From positions 434,001 through 498,000 of the forward strand of contig CAVRUD010000029.1 of the NCBI GenBank assembly GCA_963724285.1: DNA of 64,000 nt, written 5' to 3'. The DNA is from CAVRUD01 sp963724285 (GTDB taxonomy: Bacteria; Chloroflexota; Chloroflexia; Thermomicrobiales; UBA6265). Position 1 is the first letter of the stretch; each line of letters starts with the position of its first letter. Made by a program: the position numbers and the translations under genes. A model generated the notes under the pieces. It ran no database searches. It saw only the letters and a list, made by a program, of their open reading frames with translations, and was not told where the DNA came from. Of the stretch, positions 53,301 through 62,164 are shown in pieces.

Positions 53301-53848
53301 TCGCCGCCATCGGCTACGACCTCTACATCAGGCTGCTCAGCCAGGCAGTCGAAGAGGTGAAGCAGGGCCGCCCGATGGGCGAGATGACGCCGGTCACGCT
53401 CGACCTACCCCTTACCGCCCTCATACCCACCTCCTATGTGGCCGATACCGAACTGCGGCTGGCCACCTACCGGCGCGTGGCGGCGGTAACCACCCTCGAC
53501 GAGGTCGACTCAATGCGTGCCGAACTGGTCGACCGCTTTGGACCGATTCCGGAGGAGGTCGAACACCTTCTCGCCCTGATCGTGATGCGGATTCGCTGCG
53601 CGGCCCTGGGGATCGAGTCCGTCATCGAGCGGGAACGGGAGATCGTCATTCGTCCGGTGCAAACATCAATGTTGGACGCGCGCAAGCTCGGCTCGCTGAT
53701 CGGGCGTGCCCTCAAGTTGACGCCGAACTCGATCCGCCTCCGGCTCCCGGACCTCACGATTCCATGGGAACGGGCGTTGGATGAACTCATCAATGCGGTG
53801 GAACACGCCCAACGCCCGTTCGGCACCGGGCAGGCGGCCCGCCGCTAA
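50354..53848 (+). CDS. mfd: Transcription-repair coupling factor Mfd
   Basis: A 1164-residue DNA translocase that removes stalled RNA polymerase and recruits UvrA. The ATG at 50354 has GGGAG upstream (the frame extends to 50225). The N-terminal UvrB-like region contains 'PGTIARRGGIVDIFPSGADL'. The RNA-polymerase-interacting CarD-like domain starts near 'LTPGEFVVHIDHGIAQFKGL'. The helicase core has 'VCGDVGFGKTEVALRAAFKA' (Walker A), 'VVVDEEQRFGVRHKE' (DEEQ box), 'VLTMSATPIPRTLHMSL' and 'LRGRVGRSTNRAYAYL'. The C-terminal TRCF domain is complete. It is convergent with the hydrolase gene 18 bases away. Confidence 0.96.
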   Translation: MSLSHILPDVQQLPAVRRLVEGLIPEQATATVDEVPFPFRPALIAALIAGIDRPVVVVSSRGDRSDALATAINEFLPPDRQSRTWPAPEVLPFEQLPFDLSVATQRATLLSRLKYPAATPPVIVVPVRGLVQLVMSPSDLASHTRIIRVGDRIDVGSLFEWAVTVGYDVAPMVQEPGTIARRGGIVDIFPSGADLPIRIDLFGDEVDSLRTFNPGSQRSEARMSEVRLLPPSELALWRLNEAVPTLAALSRSGLRPEVNGEWGRMLDKMAAGQTPASVDLFAPYLADATWTLLDYMPEDSLIVLDDPSAIYLGLSQLQDRANELESNFVGNGELPPGLRQPIASVDHINAALASRRVARIGTDAHGATPGLAITGVSDAPLFAGRLGDVVREIGSRVDDQWRVVLATDQVDRLTELLEESDIFPRKEKHRGSAVPAPLPPGTVELRPSDLDGGWEIPEQRLLVLSDLDIFGFRKQTRRSVRRPVSDSIAFAQSLTPGEFVVHIDHGIAQFKGLVRLEQGGVEREYLLLEYARGDKLYVPVDQSDRVSRYSGGGVEPEVTKLGSGEWTQTKSRVRRAVREMAFELIQLYAVRETATGQALPVDSLWDIELAESFPYQETADQQSAIDDVKADLEDPTPMDRLVCGDVGFGKTEVALRAAFKAVNAGYQVAILVPTTVLALQHYSTFSQRLAPFPVKVEMLSRLRGRKDQGAVIAGLADGTVDIVIGTHRLVQRDVRFKNLGLVVVDEEQRFGVRHKEFLKQLRSEVDVLTMSATPIPRTLHMSLAGIRDISLIDTAPQARLPIRTFVTEFSDHLVREVILREIERGGQVYFVHNRVRGIDRLAHQLRELVPEARFGVGHGQMDESVLEEVILAFVRHDYDVLISTTIIESGVDIPNVNTIVIDNADTLGLTQLYQLRGRVGRSTNRAYAYLLHRPGKVLTEIAQERLETIQDATELGAGLRVAMRDMEIRGAGNILGAEQSGHIAAIGYDLYIRLLSQAVEEVKQGRPMGEMTPVTLDLPLTALIPTSYVADTELRLATYRRVAAVTTLDEVDSMRAELVDRFGPIPEEVEHLLALIVMRIRCAALGIESVIEREREIVIRPVQTSMLDARKLGSLIGRALKLTPNSIRLRLPDLTIPWERALDELINAVEHAQRPFGTGQAARR

Positions 53849-53866
53849 TTGATCGCAGTCGTGGCG

Positions 53867-55420
53867 CTATGCGGGCAGTAAGACGAAATCGATCTGGGAT
53901 GCGGACGCGCACGAGGTTTCCAACGTCGCACCTGGATTATCGAGAAACGCGGAGACGATTCCGTATCCGCAGGGCCCAGCGGTCGAGAGCGGAGCGTGTG
54001 AGGCGTCTGCGAACGTGACTGACGTGCCGTTTGGCAGGGTCTCAAGGGCCTGAGCGGCGTATGACGGGGGCGTGATGGGATCAAAGGCCCCGTTCAGGAT
54101 CAGAACCGGAACGTCGCTCGTAACGGGTTGGTTCTCGCGCTGCTCGGCAGGAGACACACCGAACTCGGCACAGATGCCGAGCGTTTGGAAGGCGCCAGCG
54201 AACTTCCCATCCGCAATCTGTGGTCGTACCCCGGCATTCGCAACGAGGGCATGAATCTCTTCCGCACTGGTGAAACCGAGTTCATCGTTGCAGTTGATCA
54301 CGTAGCTCGCACCGAGACTCACCCCCGAGGACGAGCCAAGGGTGAACGGCGCGATGTTCTCCAGAACGACGTTTTCACCGGTCCGAATCCCGTCGATCAA
54401 GGCAGGCACGAACGGGAGCAACGGTCCCGAGAGGGTCGCCAGGTAGACCATCGAGGTATATGCGGTACCGTCCACAACGACGTCCTCCGCCGCGCCGGTA
54501 CCTGGATTGACAACCGAGAAAGTCAATGGCTCACGGTTCAGGGTTTCGACCGCCGCCGCGAATGTTCCGTTTAGGTCGGGATACCGCGTACGACAGGGAT
54601 CTTCGCGTTCACATTGCTCAACCACGCGGCTCAATGCCTGATCGAACCCGATGATTTGACCGGCAACGAGATTGGCCTGCAACGGCTCGGGTGATTCCAG
54701 GATCGCCGAACGGACCGTCTCGGGGAAATCACGTATCACCGTCAGCGCCAGCCTGGTTCCATACGAGGTACCCAGCAAATCGATCTGTTCTTCCGCCAGC
54801 GCTTGGCGGAGAAGATTCACGTCTGCCGCGCTCTGAACCGAATCAAACGCTTCCAAATTAGCTCCTGATGCGCGCAGGCTGGCGGCACACGCTGCAAAGG
54901 CAGGGAGAGGGTTTTCGAAGTCAAGGGGCTGCGCCGGAACACGGATGCCTCCAACAGCGTCGAACTGGCAGGTCAGCGATGGATCCGAAAAGCCGACACC
55001 CCTCTGGTCCAGGAGAATGATGTCCTGGTGTTCCAGCAACGGCCGGTAGGACTGTTCGCCATCTGCCGCGAACGTCGGCAGGACCGACTCGACTTCCTGT
55101 CCTGGACCTCCGAGCAGCATCACGAGTGGCGTGGCATCCGGCGATGCTGAACCGCTCCGAATCCGGGCAGCTGACAGGCGCACCGTCGCGCCGTCGCCAC
55201 TTCCGTGCACCATCGGCGCGGTGAGGACCCCACACGAGAGTGACGACCCGAAGGCGGCGATGATCTCACCCGCGTAGGGACACGGAGTGTCGACGAAGCT
55301 CCCGACTTGCTGCTGCCTGGAGAAAAATCCGGCTGCGGTGGACCCGGATCCGGCGATACTCCCAACAAGGAGCAAGACGGACAAGATTCGGGCGGGGAGC
55401 CTTAACCACTTAGCCCTCAT
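53867..55420 (-). CDS. Exported alpha/beta hydrolase (tripeptidyl-aminopeptidase / proline-iminopeptidase type)
   Basis: A protein of about 517 residues with a signal peptide ('PARILSVLLLVGSIAGSGST'). The oxyanion region is 'MLLGGPGQEVES', with 'ILLDQRGVGFSDP' following. The nucleophile elbow is 'LLGTSYGTRLALTVIRDFPE' (G-T-S-Y-G, catalytic Ser). A C-terminal TAP-like segment 'VPVLILNGAFDPITPP' provides the acid residue, and 'FADASHAPLSTAGPC' the His. It should cleave N-terminal residues from peptides outside the cytoplasm. The ATG at 55420 is preferred to the TTG three codons earlier. Neither has a strong RBS. Confidence 0.85.
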   Translation of the reverse strand: MRAKWLRLPARILSVLLLVGSIAGSGSTAAGFFSRQQQVGSFVDTPCPYAGEIIAAFGSSLSCGVLTAPMVHGSGDGATVRLSAARIRSGSASPDATPLVMLLGGPGQEVESVLPTFAADGEQSYRPLLEHQDIILLDQRGVGFSDPSLTCQFDAVGGIRVPAQPLDFENPLPAFAACAASLRASGANLEAFDSVQSAADVNLLRQALAEEQIDLLGTSYGTRLALTVIRDFPETVRSAILESPEPLQANLVAGQIIGFDQALSRVVEQCEREDPCRTRYPDLNGTFAAAVETLNREPLTFSVVNPGTGAAEDVVVDGTAYTSMVYLATLSGPLLPFVPALIDGIRTGENVVLENIAPFTLGSSSGVSLGASYVINCNDELGFTSAEEIHALVANAGVRPQIADGKFAGAFQTLGICAEFGVSPAEQRENQPVTSDVPVLILNGAFDPITPPSYAAQALETLPNGTSVTFADASHAPLSTAGPCGYGIVSAFLDNPGATLETSCASASQIDFVLLPA

Positions 55421-55501
55421 CGCTTGCAATTTAACCGTGCTGCGGTTGACGACAACAGTGTCATCGACCCCAATGCGTTGTTGCGCTGCGCAGCCATAGC
55501 C

Positions 55502-57905
55502 CTACTGCTCGCGAAGCCGGGCAACGGTGGCGCCGTCTCCACCTTGTTCGCGTGGTGCAAGTTCCGAGCTGGTGACGACCGGATGGCCGCGGAGGTGCTC
55601 ACGCACGACCTCGCGCAGAGCCCCGGTTCCCTTTCCATGGATGATCCGCACCCATGGCAGACCCGATCGAAACGCACTTTCGAGATATCGCTCGATCAGA
55701 TCGGGCACTTCGGCCGCTCGATGACCGCGGATATCGATCTCCATTGGCACGAATTCGGTCGGGGGGCTGAAGACCACCTTTTCTTGCGCCGGCTGGACTC
55801 GTCCGAGTCGGGTCAGCGCTTCCAGCGGCTGCCTCATCTTGAGGGCGCCCATCTGCACCTCGGCGATACCGTCCTCGACCGCGACGACTTCAGCCTCCTG
55901 TCCCAGCGGCACGACGGTAACCCGGTCTCCTGGTTTGATCGCCCGGCCGGCCGCCGCCCCAAGTGGAGCAGCCCGGCGAATCCGCTCTCGCTTGAAGGTG
56001 CGAACCGACTCTGATGCCTGTTCGACCTCCTGGCGCCGCTGCTCAACGTGCTCGCGGGTAACCGCGATCATCTCCCGATCGCGCTGAAGCTTGCGCAGGG
56101 CATCCCTCGCCTGTGTCAACTCGTGCTCGGCTTCGGCGAGGGCTTCCTCGCGGGCCGCCTGACGCTGTTGCTCGGCCTCCCGAAGCGCCCGAGCACTCAG
56201 GAGCCGGAGCTGTTTGGCGTCCTCTTCCGCCGATTTGGCACGGGCAAGCGAGGCATCGACCTCTTCCCGGCGTTTGCGGATGTCCTGGAGAACCTCTTCA
56301 ACTCGTAACTCATTCGGATCGAGCAACGTCGATGCGTCGGAGACGATCTCACCGGGCATGCCCAGGCGTCGGGCAATCGCAAGCGCATTCGACCGTCCGG
56401 GAGTACCGATCGACAGCCGATAGGTGGGAGAGAGCGTCGCCAGATCGAACTCGACGCTGGCGTTCTCGACGCCGGGGGTCGCATAGGCATACGCCTTGAC
56501 CTCGGAATAATGGGTCGTGGCGATGACGAGCGGGCCGCGTTCGAGGAGGTGAGAGATGAGCGCTCTCGCCAGCGCCGAACCCTCCGATGGATCGGTGCCT
56601 GCTCCGAGCTCATCCAACAGCACAAGGCTGTCCGCGGTGACATGCTCGAGCATGCCGATAACGGTCCGCATGTGGGCAGAGAAGGTCGACAGACTCTGGG
56701 CGATGCTCTGCTCGTCGCCAATGTCGGCAAAAACTGCCGGAAAGACACTGATGATCGAGGTGTCATCGGCCGGCAAGAAGAGTCCTGTCTGGGCCATGAG
56801 CGAGAGCAAGCCAACCGTCTTGAGCGCGACCGTCTTGCCGCCGGTGTTTGGGCCGGTAATGAGCAGCACCCGGTAGTTTGCTCCAAGCTCGACGGTGATC
56901 GGCACGACCGTGGCTGGGTCCAGGAGCGGATGACGGGCGCGAACGAGCCGCACGCGGTGAGTCGGATGACCGTTGGGCGCCTGGTGGGGCCCGACCCAGA
57001 TCTCAGGCCGGGTCGCTCGCATTTCGAATGATAGTCGTGCCTTCGCCATCGCCAGATCTATAGCGGCAACGGCGTCGACGGACGTGAGCAACTCTTCGGC
57101 CCTGCTACCAACCTTCTGGGAAAGACCGTCGAGGATTCGATCGACCTCGTGCTGTTCGGCAACCTGGTGTTCGCGCCATGTGTTGTTGAGCTCAACAATC
57201 TCTAGCGGCTCGATGAACAGCGTTTGGCCGCTCGCCGACGTGTCGTGGACAACACCCTGAACCTGACCGCGAGCATCGGAGCGGACTGGGATCACGTATC
57301 GCCCATCGCGCATGGTTACGAGCGAGTCCTGGAGCGCGGTCGAGTACTTTCCACCGGCCACAAGTGAGTTCACCCGGTCCATCAAGCGGGAGTGAGCTAT
57401 GCGCACGTCGCGCCGGATGCGGGCTAGTTCGGGGCTCGCCGTGTCGAGCACATCCGCCCGTGGGCCGATCGACCGGCCGATATCGGTCTGGAGGTCGGGG
57501 AGATCGGCAAGATGATCGACGAACTCGAGCAGGGACGCGAAGCGCGGCTCGACATCCGGGCAGCCGGAGAAACGACCGCCGCAACTCCCGTGAAGCGTTG
57601 ACCGTGTCAAGCACGAGCAACAGCTCAGCCGGTTGCAGACGTCCACCCTTCTCGGCCCGCTCCACCAGATCGCGGATGTCCCGCGGACCACCGATGTTGA
57701 TATCGGGGAAGTTCGTCAGAAGATCGACGGCCTCGGCGGTGACGCCAAGCAGGTAGCGGACGGTCTCGACGTCGCCCGACGGCCCAAGCTCCCGGGCACG
57801 CTCGGCGGCCACGCTGAAGCGGCAGCGCTGCGCGAGGCGAACGAGGATCTGTTCAAAATCAAGTTTTCGCAGTACCGATGACATGACGGAGGGTTGGTCG
57901 TCCAC
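55502..57905 (-). CDS. mutS2: Endonuclease MutS2 (one frameshift)
   Basis: MutS2 is an ATPase with a Smr nuclease domain; it acts on recombination intermediates and collided ribosomes. The N-terminus (from 57905, 'VLRKLDFEQILVRLAQRCRF') runs to 'ASRELRRSF'. The frame then changes and resumes 'SGCPDVEPRFASLLEFVDHL'. Removing one T from TTT at 57570-57572 (minus strand) joins them, giving about 800 residues. The ATPase has 'LLITGPNTGGKTVALKTVGL' and 'LVLLDELGAGTDPSEGSALA'. The Smr domain has 'EIDIRGHRAAEVPDL' and 'VRIIHGKGTGALREVV'. Divergent from lexA across 225 bases. The break is probably a sequencing error. Confidence 0.92.
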
Positions 57906-58032
57906 GAAGGTTTGCCTCTTGGATGGATGCTAAAACGCGGATGTCCTCGGAAGTGGGGCAACCGGCGTAATGGTAGCAACATACCGGGGTCGCGGAATGC
58001 TGAAAATTGAACCGGAAAATGCGAACATCTGG

Positions 58033-58062
58033 TTGACACGAACAAACGTTCGTTCTTATAAT
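58033..58062 (+). promoter_or_regulatory. lexA promoter containing a LexA (SOS) box
   Basis: TTGACA (58033-58038) and TATAAT (58057-58062) are both perfect consensus, 18 bases apart. The spacer starts with CGAACAAACGTTCG (58039-58052), a perfect match to the Gram-positive type LexA box CGAAC-N4-GTTCG. LexA binding here would block RNA polymerase, giving autoregulation. The transcript should start near 58069. Confidence 0.9.
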
Positions 58063-58130
58063 GCGGCCAGCAACTGCTTCTGCTTCGCCCCAGCCGTGGG
58101 TTGGGTCCGCCCACGACGAGAGGACGTCCG

Positions 58131-58769
58131 ATGAAAGACCTTTCCCGTCGCCAGTCCGCCATCCTCGACTTCATCGAGGGCTTTCTGGCGGAAAATGACT
58201 TCCCGCCTACCATCCGAGATATCCAGCGTGAACTGGGGATCTCCTCGACGAGCGTGGTCGACTACAACCTCAAGGTGCTCGAAGAGCGCTCCCTCATCCG
58301 CCGCAACCGTAACATCTCCCGGGGGATCGAGGTTGTTGGCCGATCCGGCTCACGCCGGCGGACCGTGTCGATCCCGGTCATCGGTCAGATCGCCGCGGGC
58401 TTGCCGATCCCGGTGCCGGACGACTCGATTCCAGCCGACGGCGGCGAGGCGATCGAGCTGAGCCACGAACTCGTGCCCGACGGTGGCCGTGGCCTGTTCG
58501 CCCTCCGGGTCAAGGGACACTCGATGGTCGACGCCTTGATCAACGACGGCGATATCGTCCTATTGCGCCGGCAAGAGACCTGTGAGAACGGTGAGACTGT
58601 TGCGGTCTGGCTGCGTGATCAGAAAGAAACCACCCTCAAGAAGTTCTACCTCGAGGGCGATCAGGTCCGCCTCCAGCCCGCGAACGTGACCATGGATCCG
58701 ATCTACACCGCCGCCAACAACGTCGAGATCCAGGGCAAGCTCATCACGGTTGTCCGCTCCGTCGTGTAG
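58131..58769 (+). CDS. lexA: LexA repressor
   Basis: SOS-response repressor, 212 residues from ATG 58131 (AGAGGA upstream; ten codons of open frame precede it). The N-terminal winged helix contains 'LSRRQSAILDFIEGFLAEND' and 'ISSTSVVDYNLKVLEE'. RecA-stimulated self-cleavage should occur at Ala89-Gly90 ('GQIAAGLPIPV'), with Ser131 ('VKGHSMVDALI') and Lys170 ('ETTLKKFYL') as the catalytic pair. The promoter contains a LexA box, and a strong terminator follows the gene, so lexA is a single-gene unit. mutS2 is divergent and could share the control region. Confidence 0.96.
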   Translation: MKDLSRRQSAILDFIEGFLAENDFPPTIRDIQRELGISSTSVVDYNLKVLEERSLIRRNRNISRGIEVVGRSGSRRRTVSIPVIGQIAAGLPIPVPDDSIPADGGEAIELSHELVPDGGRGLFALRVKGHSMVDALINDGDIVLLRRQETCENGETVAVWLRDQKETTLKKFYLEGDQVRLQPANVTMDPIYTAANNVEIQGKLITVVRSVV

Positions 58770-58797
58770 TTCTGCTAATACCCCACAAGTCGATTGA

Positions 58798-58826
58798 CCG
58801 CCCTGCTTCACAGCAGGGCGGTTTTT
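58798..58826 (+). terminator. Intrinsic terminator after lexA
   Basis: A perfect 10-bp stem (CCGCCCTGCT, loop TCAC, AGCAGGGCGG) is followed by TTTTT, 28 bases after the lexA stop. This is a classical Rho-independent terminator. Confidence 0.9.
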
Positions 58827-58931
58827 GGTTAAGTTCGCTAGAAGGGGCAACCGGTGCCAGTGATATACTCGCCGTTTAGCATTTGGCATAGGCTCGAATC
58901 GCAGAACGCCATCCAGGAAGGGCCGTAGTCC

Positions 58932-59549
58932 GTGGAATACCCATTCCTAACCGGTCTAGGACTGGCCGCTCCCGCGGGCCTAAACGCCTACATCCCTCTG
59001 TTGATCGTCGCGTTGTTCGACCGGTTCACGTCCCACATCGACCTTGACAGCCCATTCGACTTCCTCAGCTCGACCTGGGGCATAGTCATTCTGACGCTTC
59101 TGATTACAGTCGAGGTCATCGTTGACAAGATTCCTGGTATCGATCACCTCAACGATCTGATTCAGTCAGTCATCCGACCCGCGGCCGGCGCCTTCCTGAT
59201 GATGGCAGCCAACAGCGATGGCGGCAGTCTCAATCCGGTCGGGGCGATGTTCATCGGCCTGGTAGTGGCCGGTGGGGTGCACGCCGGTAAGGCTTTAAGT
59301 AGGCCCGCGGTCACCGTCACCACCGGGGGCCTAGGCAATCCGATTGTGAGCATCGCCGAGGATGGGCTGGCGGCTCTGACGGCGATCACCGCCGTGCTGG
59401 CCCCCCTCCTGGTCCCGGTATTTATCATGTTGATTTTGCTCGCGATCGCGTTGGGCATGCGCCACGCGAACCGGCTCCGTCGACGTGTGAGTCCGCAATC
59501 CCTCCAACCATCGGTCCCGACCGGCCCCAGCTCAACCTTGCGTCGGTAA
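58932..59549 (+). CDS. DUF4126 membrane protein
   Basis: A 205-residue protein with about five or six membrane helices, starting at a GTG (58932). The N-terminal 'GLGLAAPAGLNAYIPLLIVA' and the central 'VEVIVDKIPGIDHLNDLIQS', followed by 'VIRPAAGAFLMMAA' and 'GLVVAGGVHAGKALSRPAVT', are characteristic of DUF4126. The function of the family is unknown. It lies between the lexA terminator and dnaJ on the same strand, 64 bases before the dnaJ start. Confidence 0.85.
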   Translation: MEYPFLTGLGLAAPAGLNAYIPLLIVALFDRFTSHIDLDSPFDFLSSTWGIVILTLLITVEVIVDKIPGIDHLNDLIQSVIRPAAGAFLMMAANSDGGSLNPVGAMFIGLVVAGGVHAGKALSRPAVTVTTGGLGNPIVSIAEDGLAALTAITAVLAPLLVPVFIMLILLAIALGMRHANRLRRRVSPQSLQPSVPTGPSSTLRR

Positions 59550-59613
59550 GACTCAACCTTTACAATACAATGTAGTTAGATGTTTGCCCTTCTCGCGTCT
59601 GGAGGCGGTTGCG

Positions 59614-60701
59614 ATGCCGTCAGTGCAGTTCAAGGATTACTACAAAACACTCGGTGTCCCCAAAACGGCTGCGGAAAGCGACATCAAGGCCGCCTACCGC
59701 AAGCTTGCGAAGCAATATCATCCGGACCGTAACCCCGGAAGTCTCTCCGCGGAAGACCGATTTAAAGAGATCAACGAAGCCAACGAAGTGCTGACCGATC
59801 CGGCAAAGCGGAAGCTCTACGACCGGTACGGTGAAGACTGGCAGCACTACCAGGCGGCGGGATTCACCGGCTCCGAACCGCGATCTCGCGGCTCCTCCGG
59901 CTCGAGCGCGGGGGCGGATGACTTCGGCACGTGGTTCGCTCGCCAGAATGGCTCGTCCACCCGGTTCGACGATGGCGTGTTCCAGACAGAGTTCCGGACC
60001 GGATCCGGCGGTTTCTCCGATTTTTCCAGACGCTCTTTGGGGGCGGCCGCTCCGCGCCCCGCGAGCCGGCTCCACGCCGCAAGCAAGGGTCAACTCTCGA
60101 AGTCGACATTACCGTCTCGTTCGACGAGGCGTATCGCGGGTCGACCCGCACGTTTGACGTGCAGTCGGACGAGATCTGCACAACCTGCGGGGGTCGGGGC
60201 TATGTCCGGGAGAACCCCTGCCCAACCTGCGACGCCACCGGCCGCGTTTCGCAGGTTCGCCAGATCGAGGTGAAGGTTCCCGCTGGGGTGGCGACTGGCT
60301 CCAAGATCCGGGTTCGCGGCCAGGGAAATCCGGGCGAAGGCGGCGCGCCCGCCGGTGACATCTTGATCAAGGTCACGGTCCAGCCCGATCCGCGCTTTGA
60401 GCGCATCGGCGACGATTTGCGAACCGATATCGATATCCCCCTCTACACCGCGGCTCTCGGCGGCGAAGTGGTCGTTCCAACGCCTACCGGGCGCATCGCG
60501 TTGAACATTCCCGCCGAGACCCAGACCGGCAAGGTCTTCCGGATTCGCGGGAAAGGCATGCCGAAGATAAAGGGCAAGAGCCCAGACGACCGGGGCGACC
60601 TCCTTGCCCGGGCGCGCATCGCCTTGCCAACACCGCTTACCGACGAGGAGCGGAAGCAATTCGCCAGTCTGAAGAAACTGCGAGAGGCGACGACTTCCTA
60701 G
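59614..60701 (+). CDS. dnaJ: DnaJ-type co-chaperone with a shortened zinc finger (one frameshift)
   Basis: Stimulates DnaK ATPase activity. The J-domain starts at ATG 59614 (GGAGG upstream): 'KDYYKTLGVPKTAAESDIKA' and 'KLAKQYHPDRNPGS' (HPD). A Gly/Ser-rich linker leads to 'GGFSDF', where the frame breaks. Adding one T to the five-T run near 60020-60024 continues into 'FFQTLFGGGR' and the substrate-binding domains, giving about 362 residues. Only two C-x2-C motifs are present ('CTTCGGRG' and 'CPTCDATG'), matching repeats 3 and 4 of standard DnaJ; repeats 1 and 2 are absent. The C-terminal domains are intact. grpE and dnaK are not adjacent. Confidence 0.88.
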
Positions 60702-60865
60702 CGCGAGCCTGCCGCTGCTCGAACGCCGACACATGCGCCCAGGTTTCTTACCCTCGGGTATAGTGAACCGCCGGGCGCCTTTGGACTTTTCCGAGCCTTC
60801 GCCGGGTTGACCGTCAACGCGAACTGGGACCGCGCCGCCCGAACTCACCTGAAGGACAACGACGA

Positions 60866-62158
60866 ATGCCCGCGACGATCATTCTTGGAGGCCAATGGGG
60901 CGACGAAGGCAAGGGCAAGCTGACCGACACCCTCGCCTCGACTGCCCAAATGGTGGTTCGCGCCAATGGCGGCAGCAATGCCGGCCACACGGTTGTCGTC
61001 GGGTCCGAAACCTACAAATTCCACCTCATCCCCTCCGGAATCCTCAATCCAGGGTGCACCTGCGTCATCGCCGCCGGGACCGTGGTCAACCCGGAATCTC
61101 TCCTGCGCGAACTGGATGAGCTGGGATCTCGCGGGATCGACCTCTCCAATCTGCGCATCTCCGATCGCGCCCACCTCCTTCTGCCCTACCACCCGATCAT
61201 CGACCGGGCGGAAGAGGCGCGGCGAGAAGATGAAGGCATTGGCACCACCCTGACCGGCAACGGCCCCGCCTACGCCGACAAAGTCTCGCGACACGGCATT
61301 CGGATGGCGGACCTCACCGACGAGAAGGTCCTGCGGCGCAAGCTCCTCCGCGAGATCGACTCGAAGAACCAGGTGCTCGCCTCCGTTTATGGTCAGCCGG
61401 TCCTCGATTACGACACGACGCTCATGACGCTGCTGGCTTGTGCGGAGCGCATTCGTCCGAGCATCGCACCAGCCGAAGAACTGCTCCAGGACGCGCTGGC
61501 GGCGGGCGCAGAGATCCTGATCGAGTGTGCGCAAGGCGCAATGCTCGACATCGACTACGGCACCTACCCTTATGTCACGTCTTCCTCCCCGACAGCCGCC
61601 GGGGCCTGCCAGGCGGCCGGGGTCGCGCCGAACCAGGTTGGTCGAGTCATCGCCGTGTACAAGGCATACAGCACCCGCGTTGGCAGCGGCCCGATGCCGA
61701 CCGAACTGACGGATGACATTGGCAACACCATCCGCGAGCGCGGCCGGGAATATGGCACCACGACGGGCAGGCCCAGGCGCACCGGCTGGTTCGACGCAGT
61801 TGCCGGCCGCCGGGTCGCCCGGCTCAATGGCGTTACCGAGGTCGCGCTGACCCTTCTCGACGTGCTGGATGTCTTCCCGGAGATCAAGATCGGGACGGCT
61901 TACCGCATTAGTGGCAACGAGGTCCGCCACCTTCCAGCCCGCGAAGACCAGCTTGCCCTCGCCCAACCAACCTTCGAGACGGTACCAGGCTGGGAAACGC
62001 CGACCAGCGATGCGCGCACTGGGTCAGACTTGCCGGACGGCGCAAGAGCATACATCGAGTCAATCGAGCGGCACATCGGCGCACGGATCACGATGGTTGG
62101 GGTTGGTCCAGCGCGGGAACAATTGGTCTCATTGGGCCAGCCAGCCGGCGTTCGGTAG
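60866..62158 (+). CDS. purA: Adenylosuccinate synthetase
   Basis: Converts IMP, aspartate and GTP to adenylosuccinate, the first committed step to AMP. The 430-residue length is typical. The GTP-binding P-loop is 'ILGGQWGDEGKGKLTDTL', followed by 'RANGGSNAGHTVVVGSETYK' and 'GTTTGRPRRTGWFDAVAGRR', where the catalytic and IMP-binding residues lie. The ATG follows AAGGA. A possible -10 (TATAGT) lies about 100 bases upstream. It is convergent with gpsA, six bases apart. Confidence 0.96.
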   Translation: MPATIILGGQWGDEGKGKLTDTLASTAQMVVRANGGSNAGHTVVVGSETYKFHLIPSGILNPGCTCVIAAGTVVNPESLLRELDELGSRGIDLSNLRISDRAHLLLPYHPIIDRAEEARREDEGIGTTLTGNGPAYADKVSRHGIRMADLTDEKVLRRKLLREIDSKNQVLASVYGQPVLDYDTTLMTLLACAERIRPSIAPAEELLQDALAAGAEILIECAQGAMLDIDYGTYPYVTSSSPTAAGACQAAGVAPNQVGRVIAVYKAYSTRVGSGPMPTELTDDIGNTIRERGREYGTTTGRPRRTGWFDAVAGRRVARLNGVTEVALTLLDVLDVFPEIKIGTAYRISGNEVRHLPAREDQLALAQPTFETVPGWETPTSDARTGSDLPDGARAYIESIERHIGARITMVGVGPAREQLVSLGQPAGVR

Positions 62159-62164
62159 ACAGGG

